Shown: positions 26,682 through 36,021, numbered from the stretch's first letter. The stretch is 38,598 nt of DNA from Candidatus Pacearchaeota archaeon (GCA_017609885.1 JAFCDB010000017.1:1-38598), one strand, 5' to 3'. Made by a program: numbers and translations. The notes: generated by a model from the letters alone, not told the origin.

Positions 26682-29671
26682 AAAAAATTATTTTTGCTGT
26701 GTTTTGTATTTTGATTTTGCCTTTTGTTAATGCTGCAGATGTTGCTTATATTTTGGAAGATACTTCGGATGTAGATGCTCAATTTATTAATTCAATTAAT
26801 TCTCTTGGTTATACTTATGAATTAATTGATGATTCGCAAGTTGCAGGAACAGATTTTTCAAATCATGCATTTATCTTGGTTGGTGATGATAGTTTTTCTG
26901 ATTTTTACGCCGACATTATTGGTGAGAAACTTGCTGCAAACAAAGCGTTGATTTTGAATTCACATCATTATTACAAGCAAGGTTCAGACTGGCAGTGGGG
27001 CTGGAGCAGAGATTCTGGAAGTGTTACAAGCCCGACACAACTAAAACTTAATGGAATCGAATCTTGGATTTTAAATGGTATTCCACAAACTTTTTCAGCC
27101 TATACTGGAGAAGATGTTGACATAAAAACATATATATTGAAGGGACAAAAACCTGTAGGAATAAAAATTCTTGTTTACAAAAGCGGAAGCACAGTTTCCG
27201 ACGCTGTTGTTGCTTATGTTGAACCTGGAACAGAATATTTAAACGGGAGAGTTGCAGAAGGAAGAAGTGCTTTTATTGGAATTCCGCACAGCGAATTATG
27301 GACAAATGAAATAAAACTTCTTTTTGAGAATTCACTTGAGTGGATGCTTATTGGCGAAGATTTAGACGGTGATGGTTTTTTTAATGAAGATGACTGCGAC
27401 GACCACGACCCAACAGTAAATCCAAACGGAACTGAAATTCCTTATGATGGAATTGACCAAGATTGTAGTGGGGAAGATTGGAACGACCTTGATGAAGATG
27501 GGTATGTTGCAGAGATTGCAGGCGGGGATGACTGCGACGATAATAATCCTTGGGTAAATCCAGGTGCAGAGGATTTGACAATGAATTGTATTAATGATTT
27601 GCCAATTCAAATTTATGAAATTCCAGGACTTGAATGGCAGGAAGATTCTGAAATTGAAATTGATCTTTCAATTTATTTTGAAGACCCTGAAGAAGATGTT
27701 TTAGAATATGGGGTTTCAGAAACTTCTGAGGGCGAAGAAATTCTTTTAGAATTTTTTGGTGGTGTGGCGAGATTTACTCCTTCTGGAAATTGGAGTGGCG
27801 ACGACTGGATTATCTTCAGCATCGGCGACGGCGAAAACATAATTGAGAGCAACATTGTGACACTTACTGTAGCACCTGTGAATGACAACCCTGTTTTAGA
27901 TTTTATTGAAAGTATAATTGTGTTTGTAGGAGAAATTGTTTCAATTATTCCAAGTGCGGGCGATGTTGATGGAGATGATTTAACCTTTAGTTTTTCTTTT
28001 CCTTTAGATGAAAATGGGAATTGGCAGACACAAAGTGGGGATGAAGGCTTTTATGATGTAACTATAGTTGTTGATGATGGAAATGGGGGAATAGATAGTC
28101 AGGTGGTTGAGATTCTTGTTAAGGATGAGACTGTTCCGGTTGTTGAGTTGATTTCTCCTGTTGACGGAAGTGTATTTAATGTAAGAGAGGTTGAATTTGA
28201 TTTTCAAGCATCTGATAATGCAAATGTTTTGACATGCACTTTGTTTTCTAATAATATAATAATTGACTCTGTTTTAGTGGATATGGTTGGAGGTGTTGGA
28301 ACAGGACAATTTTTAGTAGAAGATTTTGCTGATGGTGTTTATGAGTGGAATGTGGAATGTTCAGATGCGACAAATACTGCTTTTGCTCCTGAGGATTTTA
28401 CATTTACAATTAATGCTCCTGATGCTCCTGTTTTTGAGCAAATTGGAAATAAAGAAGTTTATGAAAATCAGACATTGGAATTTGAAGTAAATGCAATTGA
28501 CCCTGAAGGAGACGATTTTGAAATTAGTGTTGAAAATATGCCTGCAGGTGCAACCTTCGAAAATCAAATTTTTAATTGGACTCCTGGTTTTGACCAAAGC
28601 GGAGTTTACAATGTGATTTTTATAGCAATAGATTCCGGTGGAATGGAAAGCAGAGAAACAATTACAATAACAGTGAATAATGTTCAACTTCCGTCGCAAT
28701 TTGATGATGCTCCTCAGTGTTTTGATAAAGACGAAAATATAAAAATCAGAATAAAAGAGCCAGATGACAATGATGATTTTGAAATTGGGGAGTTGATAAA
28801 TATTGAAATAGAAGTTGAAAATGAATTTGAAAAGGACTTGGATTTTGATGTTGAAGTTCATTTATATGATTTATATGAAGAAGAATCACTGGAAGATGAT
28901 AAGAAAGATGCAGAAATTGACGACGGTGACGAGGAAGAGTTTGAATTTGAGCTTGAGATTCCCCACGATATTGATGAAGATAATAAATTTGCAATTTATG
29001 TTTATGTTGAAAATGAGGAAGACAGATGCAATTCTGATTTTGTTGAGATTAAGATTGAAAGAGAGGACGAAGCAGTTGTGATAGATAGTTTTGTGATTTC
29101 TCCTTCAGAAGTTTCTCCTGGTAATGATGTTGAATTTGAGGTGAAAGTTTCTAATATTGGGGAAGAAGAGCAAGATGTTGTGATTGAGATTGTGAACTTG
29201 GAATTGGGATTGAATTTAGAAAGTGATAAATTTTTTGAACTTGGAGAATATGACGATAATGACGATAGTGAAACAAGAAGATTCATTTTTACGATTCCAG
29301 ATGACGCAGATAATGGAGAATATGAAATTCAAACAAGAGTTCATTTTTCTGGAGAAGTTGTGAGTGAGAGCGAAACTTTGGTTGTTAAGGAAAGCAGCGG
29401 AGGGGTTTTTACAGGTGGGGCAATTGATTTAGGGGTTGGGAGTGTTGCTCCGAGTTCAGATGCGGAATTTATCCAGCTTCAAGAAACAATTTCAACAACT
29501 CCTGTTGACGAAACAAAAATTCTCAGCAGAAAAAAACAACCAAGTTTTTTTCAAGTTATTGAAAATACTTCATGTTGCATCTGTGCTTTAAACGCAGTTT
29601 TAATTTTAGGAATTATAATAATTTTCTGGAGAATTGTGGTGTGGGTGGGGTATTTGAGGGGAGGAAGATGA
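26678..29671 (+). CDS. large secreted, C-terminally anchored surface protein (997 aa) with MopE-like repeats and cadherin/Ig-like domains
   Basis: Signal peptide; DLDGDGFFNEDDCDDHDPTVNPNGTEIPYDGIDQDCSG and DLDEDGYVAEIAGGDDCDDNNPWVNPGAED metal-binding-type repeats; C-terminal TM CCICALNAVLILGIIIIFWRIVVW. Confidence 0.85.
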   Translation: MKKIIFAVFCILILPFVNAADVAYILEDTSDVDAQFINSINSLGYTYELIDDSQVAGTDFSNHAFILVGDDSFSDFYADIIGEKLAANKALILNSHHYYKQGSDWQWGWSRDSGSVTSPTQLKLNGIESWILNGIPQTFSAYTGEDVDIKTYILKGQKPVGIKILVYKSGSTVSDAVVAYVEPGTEYLNGRVAEGRSAFIGIPHSELWTNEIKLLFENSLEWMLIGEDLDGDGFFNEDDCDDHDPTVNPNGTEIPYDGIDQDCSGEDWNDLDEDGYVAEIAGGDDCDDNNPWVNPGAEDLTMNCINDLPIQIYEIPGLEWQEDSEIEIDLSIYFEDPEEDVLEYGVSETSEGEEILLEFFGGVARFTPSGNWSGDDWIIFSIGDGENIIESNIVTLTVAPVNDNPVLDFIESIIVFVGEIVSIIPSAGDVDGDDLTFSFSFPLDENGNWQTQSGDEGFYDVTIVVDDGNGGIDSQVVEILVKDETVPVVELISPVDGSVFNVREVEFDFQASDNANVLTCTLFSNNIIIDSVLVDMVGGVGTGQFLVEDFADGVYEWNVECSDATNTAFAPEDFTFTINAPDAPVFEQIGNKEVYENQTLEFEVNAIDPEGDDFEISVENMPAGATFENQIFNWTPGFDQSGVYNVIFIAIDSGGMESRETITITVNNVQLPSQFDDAPQCFDKDENIKIRIKEPDDNDDFEIGELINIEIEVENEFEKDLDFDVEVHLYDLYEEESLEDDKKDAEIDDGDEEEFEFELEIPHDIDEDNKFAIYVYVENEEDRCNSDFVEIKIEREDEAVVIDSFVISPSEVSPGNDVEFEVKVSNIGEEEQDVVIEIVNLELGLNLESDKFFELGEYDDNDDSETRRFIFTIPDDADNGEYEIQTRVHFSGEVVSESETLVVKESSGGVFTGGAIDLGVGSVAPSSDAEFIQLQETISTTPVDETKILSRKKQPSFFQVIENTSCCICALNAVLILGIIIIFWRIVVWVGYLRGGR

Positions 29672-30009
29672 GTAAGGATAAATATAAATATACCGTGTAT
29701 GATGTTATGGGAACTGGAGTAGTAACTGGAGTAGTAATTGGATTAACATTATTTTTTGCTGGAACAACGTTGATGTCTTAGCGGAAAGTTGAACCTTTAG
29801 AATATGATGGAAGAAAAGGAGTTAGCGTTAGTTCTTATCGAAACCAATTGAATTTTTTAAAAAATGGTAATGGAGAGTATGTTTTAGCAACTGGTTGTAT
29901 TAGAACTTGTGAGGAAATTAAAAGACAGCAAGGGAAATTAGAGGAATTGAGTGCTGAGTTTGAAGAGAAGGAAAGAGAATATCTTTGTGAAGGGCGTTGT
30001 CTGGAATAA
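29668..30009 (+). pseudogene. small single-TM protein ORF interrupted by an in-frame TAG (29779-29781)
   Basis: ATGA overlap with the previous gene; MSKDKYKYTVYDVMGTGVVTGVVIGLTLFFAGTTLMS[TAG]RKVEPLEYDGRKGVSVSSYRNQLNFLKNGNGEYVLATGCIRTCEEIKRQQGKLEELSAEFEEKEREYLCEGRCLE*. Confidence 0.6.
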
Positions 30010-30215
30010 GAAGTTTTTTGATTTTTACAAATTCCCATTAATTCGATTATCGTTGACACTCTCCTTTTCTCGCGATTTTCGCCTTTTTGCACCCTTTTTA
30101 TTCCCACTTGTCAAATCACTCGCCACCCAACAATTTTCGTAATAATCAAAACTCCGGACAACGCCTGGTGCAGGAAAACCTTAAAAACTCCTTATTCTCT
30201 ATAATTTTGTAGACA

Positions 30216-30431
30216 GGCTAGCGCGTTAGCTCTGCGCTGTTTGTTCGTGAGCTTTAGGCAGGCTGCAAGGAGGCGAGTGAACCAGTTTGTGTTTGGTCCT
30301 TGCTTTGACGATGAGATTTTGTCCTTCTCGATCTTGCTTCTGCTAACCGGGTCAGACCTTGATCGGAGCAGCCCTAAACAGGAACCAAGATGCTTGGAGG
30401 GTCGCAAAATTGAGGAAAAGTTTGGATAGCC
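30216..30431 (+). ncRNA. signal recognition particle RNA (SRP/7S RNA)
   Basis: Helix 8 signature GGGUCAG-ACCUUGAUCGG-AGCAGCCC (30349-30373); helix 5 UUUGGUCCUUG (30292-30302)/CAGGAACCAAG (30379-30389); terminal GGCUA/UAGCC; two 5' hairpins AGCGC/GCGCU and AGCUU/AGGCU resembling the Alu domain; TATA-like TTAAAAA at 30181, about 30 nt upstream. Confidence 0.85.
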
Positions 30432-30474
30432 ATTCGCATTTTTGGTGAGCAAACCTCTGTGTCTACACTTAAGA

Positions 30475-30618
30475 ATGGTTAAGAAAAAGATTTCTAAAAA
30501 AAACAAAGAGAATTTAGAATTTGCAAGGAGAACTGAAGAAACTTGGAAAAATATTGATGGAGGAAAGTTTACAATAATGGAATTTGATAAATTTATTAAG
30601 ATGTTAAGTAAATTGTAA
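30475..30618 (+). CDS. putative 47-aa protein (MVKKKISKKNKENLEFARRTEETWKNIDGGKFTIMEFDKFIKMLSKL), antitoxin-like in size and composition
   Basis: ATG...TAA read directly just downstream of the SRP RNA. Confidence 0.45.
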   Translation: MVKKKISKKNKENLEFARRTEETWKNIDGGKFTIMEFDKFIKMLSKL

Positions 30619-30867
30619 TTTTAAAGAAGATAGATTGGCATAAAGAATGACTAATCCCATTGTTTTGATTAAACTTTTTGAATACGAAGCATATCCTGAA
30701 GAAAATAGAGAAAATTCTCCTTTATCAAATTATTATAATAAACTGTTAAATCAAGATGAAAATTAATTACCACAAGAAATTATTTAAACTCAACTTCCAT
30801 TTCTAAAATATGTCAATGTCATTTCACAAATCCAATATATTAAATAAAAAGATAATGAATTAGTAAA

Positions 30868-31251
30868 ATGTCCCATCAATGTGTCCACTGCTCAAAAGTT
30901 TATCCAGATGCTTCAAAAGAACTGCTCGAAGGATGTAGCTGTGGCTCGCATTTTTTCTTTTATATCAAAAATGAACAAGTTGAAAAACTTAAAGAAGAAC
31001 CAATTGAAATCCCGCTAAACCAAGAAGAAAAACAAAAGATTGAAAAAGACGTCAGAGAGATTATGGGTGTTGAGAGAGAGGACGCGCCAGTTATCCTTGA
31101 CTTAGAGAGTATAAGAATTCTCGAGCCAGGGAAATTTGAAATTGATGTTGTGAACCTTTTTAACAAAAACAAACCGATAATTTATAAATTAGAAGAGGGA
31201 AAATATATTATTGATTTAGCATCAACATTAAAAATTAGCATGGAGAAATAA
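30868..31251 (+). CDS. archaeal Zn-ribbon protein (DUF2072/OapC-like)
   Basis: CVHCSKVYPDASKELLEGCSCGSHFFFYIK; C-terminal LDLESIRILEPGKFEIDVVNLFNKNKPIIYKLEEGKYIIDL. Confidence 0.8.
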   Translation: MSHQCVHCSKVYPDASKELLEGCSCGSHFFFYIKNEQVEKLKEEPIEIPLNQEEKQKIEKDVREIMGVEREDAPVILDLESIRILEPGKFEIDVVNLFNKNKPIIYKLEEGKYIIDLASTLKISMEK

Positions 31252-32541
31252 ATGAAAAAAATACTTGAACAAGAACTTGAGAAAATAAAAATTTCTGAGC
31301 AGGGAGAGGAATACTTAGAATCAATTGCAAAAAAGGTTATAGATAAATTAGGCAAAAAAATAAAAAAGAAAAATATTAACGCATCAATTTTTGTTGGAGG
31401 GAGTTTGGCAAAAAATACTATTATAAGAAAAAAGAAACATGACATTGATTTGTTTTTACGATTTGATAAAAAATATTCAGAAGAAGAAATAAAGAAACTT
31501 TTTAAGAAATTATTTTTTTGGTTCAGAGTTAAAGGGGAGAGGATGAAGGTTAGAAGGTTGCATGGTTCTCGAGATTATTATAAAATTTTGTTTAAGAGGA
31601 GTAATGTTGTTGTAGAAGTAGTTCCTTCTGTCAAAGTTTCAAAACCAGAAAAAGCAAGAAATCTTACAGACCTTTCTTATTTTCATGTTAATTATATTAA
31701 AAAACAGATGAGGGAAAATAAGAAACTGGGTGATGAAATCCGCCTAGCAAAATCTTTTTGTCATGGACAAAATTGCTACGGCGCAGAGTCATACATTAGA
31801 GGGCTTTCAGGATATGCAGTTGAACTTTTAGTATCTCATTACAAATCATTTAAAAAATTTCTAACTGAAATTTCAAAAGCCGACGGCAAAATTGTTTTAG
31901 ATCCAGGAAAACACTACAAAAACAGGGACGATATTTTCAAAAACTTAAATCCAACAAAAACAAAATCCCCTATTATTCTAATTGACCCTACATTTAAAGA
32001 GCGAAATGCTGCACGCGCACTTTCAAAAGAAACTTTCAAGAAACTTCAAAACGCAGCAAAAAAGTTCTTAAAAAATCCTTCAGAAGAATTTTTTGAACCT
32101 AAAAAAGTAAATCTCCTTGAATTCAGAACAAAAGCAAGAGATGAAAAAGGAATTTTCGCAGTTTTTGAGATTAAAACAAACAAACAGCCAGGAGATATTG
32201 CAGGAACAAAACTCTTCAAATTTTCAAAACTTTTATTAAAGGAAATTAAAAAATTTTATGATGTTGTTAAGTTTCAGTTTGACTATCTTGGTTTTAAAAA
32301 ATCTAGGGTTTATTTTGTTTTGAAAAAGAAAAAAGAAATAATTCTTTTAGGTCCTGAAATTCATCGGAAAAAGGCAGTTGCAAATTTTAAGAAAAAACAT
32401 CCGATTTGGTATGTTGAAGAAGGCAGGGTAAAAAGTAATAGAGCTACAGATACGCCAATAAGAAAATTTCTAAAATTTTTCAAAAAATCTCATAAAAGAA
32501 CAATGAAGCAGATGGCGATTAAGAAGGTGAGAATTGTTTAA
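31252..32541 (+). CDS. cca: CCA-adding tRNA nucleotidyltransferase, class I (archaeal)
   Basis: FVGGSLAKNTIIRKKKHDIDLFLRF catalytic motif; RLHGSRDYYKILFKRSNVVVEVVPSVKVSKPEKARNLTDLSYFHVNYIKKQM. Confidence 0.93.
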   Translation: MKKILEQELEKIKISEQGEEYLESIAKKVIDKLGKKIKKKNINASIFVGGSLAKNTIIRKKKHDIDLFLRFDKKYSEEEIKKLFKKLFFWFRVKGERMKVRRLHGSRDYYKILFKRSNVVVEVVPSVKVSKPEKARNLTDLSYFHVNYIKKQMRENKKLGDEIRLAKSFCHGQNCYGAESYIRGLSGYAVELLVSHYKSFKKFLTEISKADGKIVLDPGKHYKNRDDIFKNLNPTKTKSPIILIDPTFKERNAARALSKETFKKLQNAAKKFLKNPSEEFFEPKKVNLLEFRTKARDEKGIFAVFEIKTNKQPGDIAGTKLFKFSKLLLKEIKKFYDVVKFQFDYLGFKKSRVYFVLKKKKEIILLGPEIHRKKAVANFKKKHPIWYVEEGRVKSNRATDTPIRKFLKFFKKSHKRTMKQMAIKKVRIV

Positions 32542-33122
32542 GCAGCTGCCCTAAATTTTCTTAAAATATTCTTAAGTTTTGATTTATACGCTGTTCTTGG
32601 AATCATTCTTGAAATAGTCTTTAATTTGAATATGCTGTATCCTTCAGTGGGCATTTCATCAATTAAATTTCTTTCTTCTTCCTCTAAAAGTTTTTCTTTT
32701 CCCCAGAGTCCTCTTTCTAATTTGTAAAGTTCATTATCTTTTGCTTTCCATTTTTCTTTATATTGTTTATTATTTAATTTTTCTCTTGAAATATTTGGGG
32801 AATAGGAAGAGTCTTCTTGTTTTATTATGGTATTCTCCCAATCGTTGTCTAGTAAATTTGCATGTTGCTCTCTGATGTAATCTGTGAAATCTCTTCCGAC
32901 TTTGTTTGCAGATTTTCTTGATATTTTTCCTGCTCTGACTGCATTTGCAACTTTGTTTCTGTATTTGCTATCTATGAGAATTCTAAGATTCCTGTATTGT
33001 TTTAAAGAAAGATTTTCTGCGCTATTACTGAGATAAACATTTAAAGTATTCAAACTTTCCTCAGACGAAAAATCTAACTCTGATAAAATCGCTTCAATGT
33101 TGGTTTCGTATTTTTGTTGCAT
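32538..33122 (-). CDS. hypothetical protein (194 aa)
   Basis: Intact ORF, convergent with cca (stops overlap). Confidence 0.65.
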   Translation of the reverse strand: MQQKYETNIEAILSELDFSSEESLNTLNVYLSNSAENLSLKQYRNLRILIDSKYRNKVANAVRAGKISRKSANKVGRDFTDYIREQHANLLDNDWENTIIKQEDSSYSPNISREKLNNKQYKEKWKAKDNELYKLERGLWGKEKLLEEEERNLIDEMPTEGYSIFKLKTISRMIPRTAYKSKLKNILRKFRAAA

Positions 33123-33132
33123 TTTATTTTAT

Positions 33133-33516
33133 CTACCACATTCCTAAATATTGAAGATGTCCTACTCCTTCAATGCCTTTGATATCTCCTTGAGAAAACT
33201 CTCTAACAGAACCGCTCGGCCTTAAAATTCCTGAATCATTGTAATGTTCTCTAAGATATTGCAGTCCTCTCATTTTTAGCAAAGGGTTTATTTTTCCATA
33301 CAAGGGTATTCTGAAGATTGTTTCTATTTTTTCGTTATTAGTTTCTATTATTAACTCTCTACCATCAAGACTTGCCGGAACGATTTCTCCTTCCTCAGAA
33401 AATATCCCTCTTTTTGGGATGAGAATGTCTCCAAGTTTTGCAACTTCCCACAAATCCATTTCAGGAACAATAGAAATGATTTTTCTTTCATCATAGGATT
33501 TAGATGTAAATCTCAT
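33133..33516 (-). CDS. hypothetical protein (127 aa)
   Basis: Intact ORF in a tight co-directional cluster with the TrmB-like gene. Confidence 0.65.
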   Translation of the reverse strand: MRFTSKSYDERKIISIVPEMDLWEVAKLGDILIPKRGIFSEEGEIVPASLDGRELIIETNNEKIETIFRIPLYGKINPLLKMRGLQYLREHYNDSGILRPSGSVREFSQGDIKGIEGVGHLQYLGMW

Positions 33517-33517
33517 T

Positions 33518-34303
33518 TTATTTCCTCTTCAAAGCCATATCGAAAAGTCCTGCAAATGCCTGCACAAAAAACGGAGACGAAAACCAAACTGCAAGCTGCT
33601 CGTTGTTGTCTTCAGATTTATTCAACATAAACAAAATTTCAGATTTATCTGCGATGTAAAATGAAGTATCTAAATCAATTTTCTTTGCTTTTGTTTCCAG
33701 TCTCTCACTTAACGCAGAGATTTCATCATCTGGCCCATTTAACGCAAGATTTATTTTAATCCTGTTTTTATTTAAATTTTTAAATATTGGTTCTAATAAT
33801 TTGTGCCTTCTTCTTAACTCGTGGGTCGGTGCGCAAATAATCACTTCTTTTTTCGCCATATTCATAACATCTGAAATCTGGCTGTTAATATTTAATCTTC
33901 CTTTTACTGTTCCTGAAATGTCCTGTTTTTTTATTAAATCTGTGTTTGAATTGTGTAAAATCTCAAGCTCTTTGTACTCCTGAGTATCTTTTATGTTTGA
34001 AAGAGTTTTAATTTTTTCATCCATTTGCTCCATTGCATTTTTCTTAAGCTTCTCAATTACCTGAACTGGTTTTACAGCAAGATACTTAACCGGCTTTCCG
34101 ATTTTCTGAAGTGCAAATCCCCGTTTTTCAAGTGACTCTAAAACATCATATGTTCTACTTCTTGGAACGCCTGAAATTTCTGCAATCTCCCCTGCAGACG
34201 CCATTCCTTTTTGCAAAAGCGCAAGCCAAACTTTAGTTTCATAAATATTAAGATTAAAATAATTCTTCACTTGGTATGTTAAGTCTGCTTTATTTGTCAT
34301 CAC
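33518..34303 (-). CDS. TrmB-family transcriptional regulator
   Basis: N-terminal wHTH YETKVWLALLQKGMASAGEIAEISGVPRSRTYDVLESLEKRGFALQKIGKPVKYLAVKPVQVIEKLK, followed by a TrmB-type sensor domain. Confidence 0.9.
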   Translation of the reverse strand: MMTNKADLTYQVKNYFNLNIYETKVWLALLQKGMASAGEIAEISGVPRSRTYDVLESLEKRGFALQKIGKPVKYLAVKPVQVIEKLKKNAMEQMDEKIKTLSNIKDTQEYKELEILHNSNTDLIKKQDISGTVKGRLNINSQISDVMNMAKKEVIICAPTHELRRRHKLLEPIFKNLNKNRIKINLALNGPDDEISALSERLETKAKKIDLDTSFYIADKSEILFMLNKSEDNNEQLAVWFSSPFFVQAFAGLFDMALKRK

Positions 34304-34387
34304 TTTAAAGGCAAAAACGACTTTATAAAGTTTGTGGTGTGTTACTTTTTAAGAGTGGGGACAGTTTTAAAATTATTCAATAAAATA

Positions 34388-35371
34388 TCACAAAACCAAA
34401 TACATTAACCACCCAATAAAAATCCCAAGAAATAATCCTCCAGAAATAAAAGGCATTGCAGGATAAAACTTCCCCTTCTTAGAAATTGAAAAAAGCCCTA
34501 AAAGTGCAAGTGTGGAAAAAATAGAAACACTTAAAGCAGGAGCAAGTCCCCATAATCTCAAAATAATTCCTGCGGTGATAATTGGAAAGACAACATCTCC
34601 TCCGCCTAAAATCGCCAAGCTAACTTTCATTGATTTTGTTTTTGCTGTTTTTGTATCTGTTTTTTCTTTTCTAAGTTTTTTTAATTTTTGTCTTTGTTTT
34701 TTAGTCAAATATGGAACAAAAAATCCTGAGAATAATTTTAGTTCATTCATTTGGAACTTTGCCATTTTTTGCATAAAACCTGTATGCCAAACAGCCCACA
34801 TATCATAAAGCGAAATTAAAATAAGTAAAATTATAATAATCCATAATCCCCATAACCCACTAAGGCCCGCTAATAATGAAACAAAAACCGCAGCAATTCC
34901 AGGATAGATTAGTAGCTCTGTGGAATTGTGAACAATTAAATTTCTTTTGAAAATTTTGTAATATGCAAGGGGAATTGAAATCACCAGCGGAACAATTAAA
35001 GCAGCAATATAATCAATTTCAAACGGCATGAGAATTTCAAATGCAAAAAATGTAATTGCTAAAACAAATGCCACAACAAAAAAGAACCACAACCGCAGAA
35101 TTGTTTTAAATCCAAATTTCATTAGTAAAAATATTAGTAAAATAGCGAGGGCAAAAGCAATGAGAAGCGAGGAAAGAACACTTGCAGGGTTTGTTTCTTC
35201 AGGAGTCTCCATTCCATAAGGCAGCGGATTTTCTGTTATGTTTTGAAGTGTTCCGTTGATTTCAACTTCTTGAATAATCGGAGTGTAAGCATGAATAACT
35301 AACAACCCAATCAACTGCGTTACAAAAAACATCGCAAGCAAAATAACTGTAATTTTTATTGTGTGTTTCAT
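34388..35371 (-). CDS. presenilin/signal-peptide-peptidase-like intramembrane aspartyl protease (A22 family)
   Basis: Catalytic YD motif ISLYDMWAVWHTG and GxGD-type motif AILGGGDVVFPIITAG; about nine hydrophobic segments. Confidence 0.9.
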   Translation of the reverse strand: MKHTIKITVILLAMFFVTQLIGLLVIHAYTPIIQEVEINGTLQNITENPLPYGMETPEETNPASVLSSLLIAFALAILLIFLLMKFGFKTILRLWFFFVVAFVLAITFFAFEILMPFEIDYIAALIVPLVISIPLAYYKIFKRNLIVHNSTELLIYPGIAAVFVSLLAGLSGLWGLWIIIILLILISLYDMWAVWHTGFMQKMAKFQMNELKLFSGFFVPYLTKKQRQKLKKLRKEKTDTKTAKTKSMKVSLAILGGGDVVFPIITAGIILRLWGLAPALSVSIFSTLALLGLFSISKKGKFYPAMPFISGGLFLGIFIGWLMYLVL

Positions 35372-35376
35372 TTTAT

Positions 35377-35478
35377 TTAGATAAAGCCTTGAATTATTCC
35401 ATAAATTAATAATGCCATTGCAATTAATCCCAATATCAATAGAATTGTATCAAGGACTTTTTTTGTTTGTTTTTTCAT
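35377..35478 (-). CDS. 33-aa single-TM small protein (MKKQTKKVLDTILLILGLIAMALLIYGIIQGFI)
   Basis: ATG preceded by the SD GGAGGCGAG; ends 5 nt before the presenilin-like gene start. Confidence 0.6.
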   Translation of the reverse strand: MKKQTKKVLDTILLILGLIAMALLIYGIIQGFI

Positions 35479-35567
35479 CTCGCCTCCTTTATTTTAATTT
35501 AAGGAAAAATTAGTTTTTAAAATGTTGGTATGAAAAAATTTATATAATTGTTTGAATTAAATAGAGT

Positions 35568-35663
35568 ATGAAAAAAGAGATTAACTGACTGAATGTTGTT
35601 ATTTTTATTTTAATAGTTCTTCTGATTATCTATTTTATTAAATTGCAGTATTTTGGAGGATAA
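35568..35663 (+). pseudogene. small single-TM ORF interrupted by an in-frame TGA (35586-35588)
   Basis: MKKEIN[TGA]LNVVIFILIVLLIIYFIKLQYFGG*. Confidence 0.45.
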
Positions 35664-35698
35664 ATTTTTTGGAGATAGGGAAGGAGGGGAAGGGGAAA

Positions 35699-35828
35699 AT
35701 TGCTCTGCTCCCAATCTCGCTCGCCTTGTTGCACCCTTTAGATTTTCCACTCGCGAAATTGCTCTGCTCCCAATCTCGCTCGCCTTGTTGCACCCTTTAG
35801 ATTTTCCACTTCGCGAAATTGCTCGCCC
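35699..35828. repeat. 59/60-bp tandem repeat, two full copies plus the start of a third
   Basis: attgctctgctcccaatctcgctcgccttgttgcaccctttagattttccactcgcgaa repeats at 35699 and 35758; the second unit has one extra t; a third begins attgctcgccc at 35818. Confidence 0.92.
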
Positions 35829-35834
35829 ACTCAT

Positions 35835-35895
35835 GTCGGATTTTGTCCGACTGATTTTAATAAAAAAACAGCTAATTTTAATTTGGGATGGAGTT
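35835..35895. repeat. second copy of an intergenic repeat tail (GTCGGATTTTGTCCGAC hairpin + TGATTTTAATAAAAAA + TTTGGGATGGAGTT)
   Basis: Matches 24496-24562 over most of its length. Confidence 0.75.
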
Positions 35896-36021
35896 GGTGT
35901 AGTTACATTGTTAACTCTTCGGGACTTGGTTAGTCTTAAAATAAAAAATAAATAACAAGTAACCATTCTAAAATTAAGACAAACCGAGATTTATAAATAT
36001 CAATTTTCATCATATTCTACA

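Noticed and set aside
30216-30431. RNase P RNA, because of gaggaaaag near the 3' end
   Set aside because: Other conserved RNase P elements are absent, while SRP helix 5 and helix 8 pairings fit well.
30192-30506. ORFs on both strands over 30192-30506 and 30241-30429
   Set aside because: They lie over the SRP RNA, whose structure explains the sequence.
30647-30766. 39-aa ORF MTNPIVLIKLFEYEAYPEENRENSPLSNYYNKLLNQDEN
   Set aside because: Too short and without initiation signals or recognisable features; not counted as a gene.
35699-35828. CRISPR array
   Set aside because: Tandem 59-60-bp units without unique spacers and no cas genes in the window.
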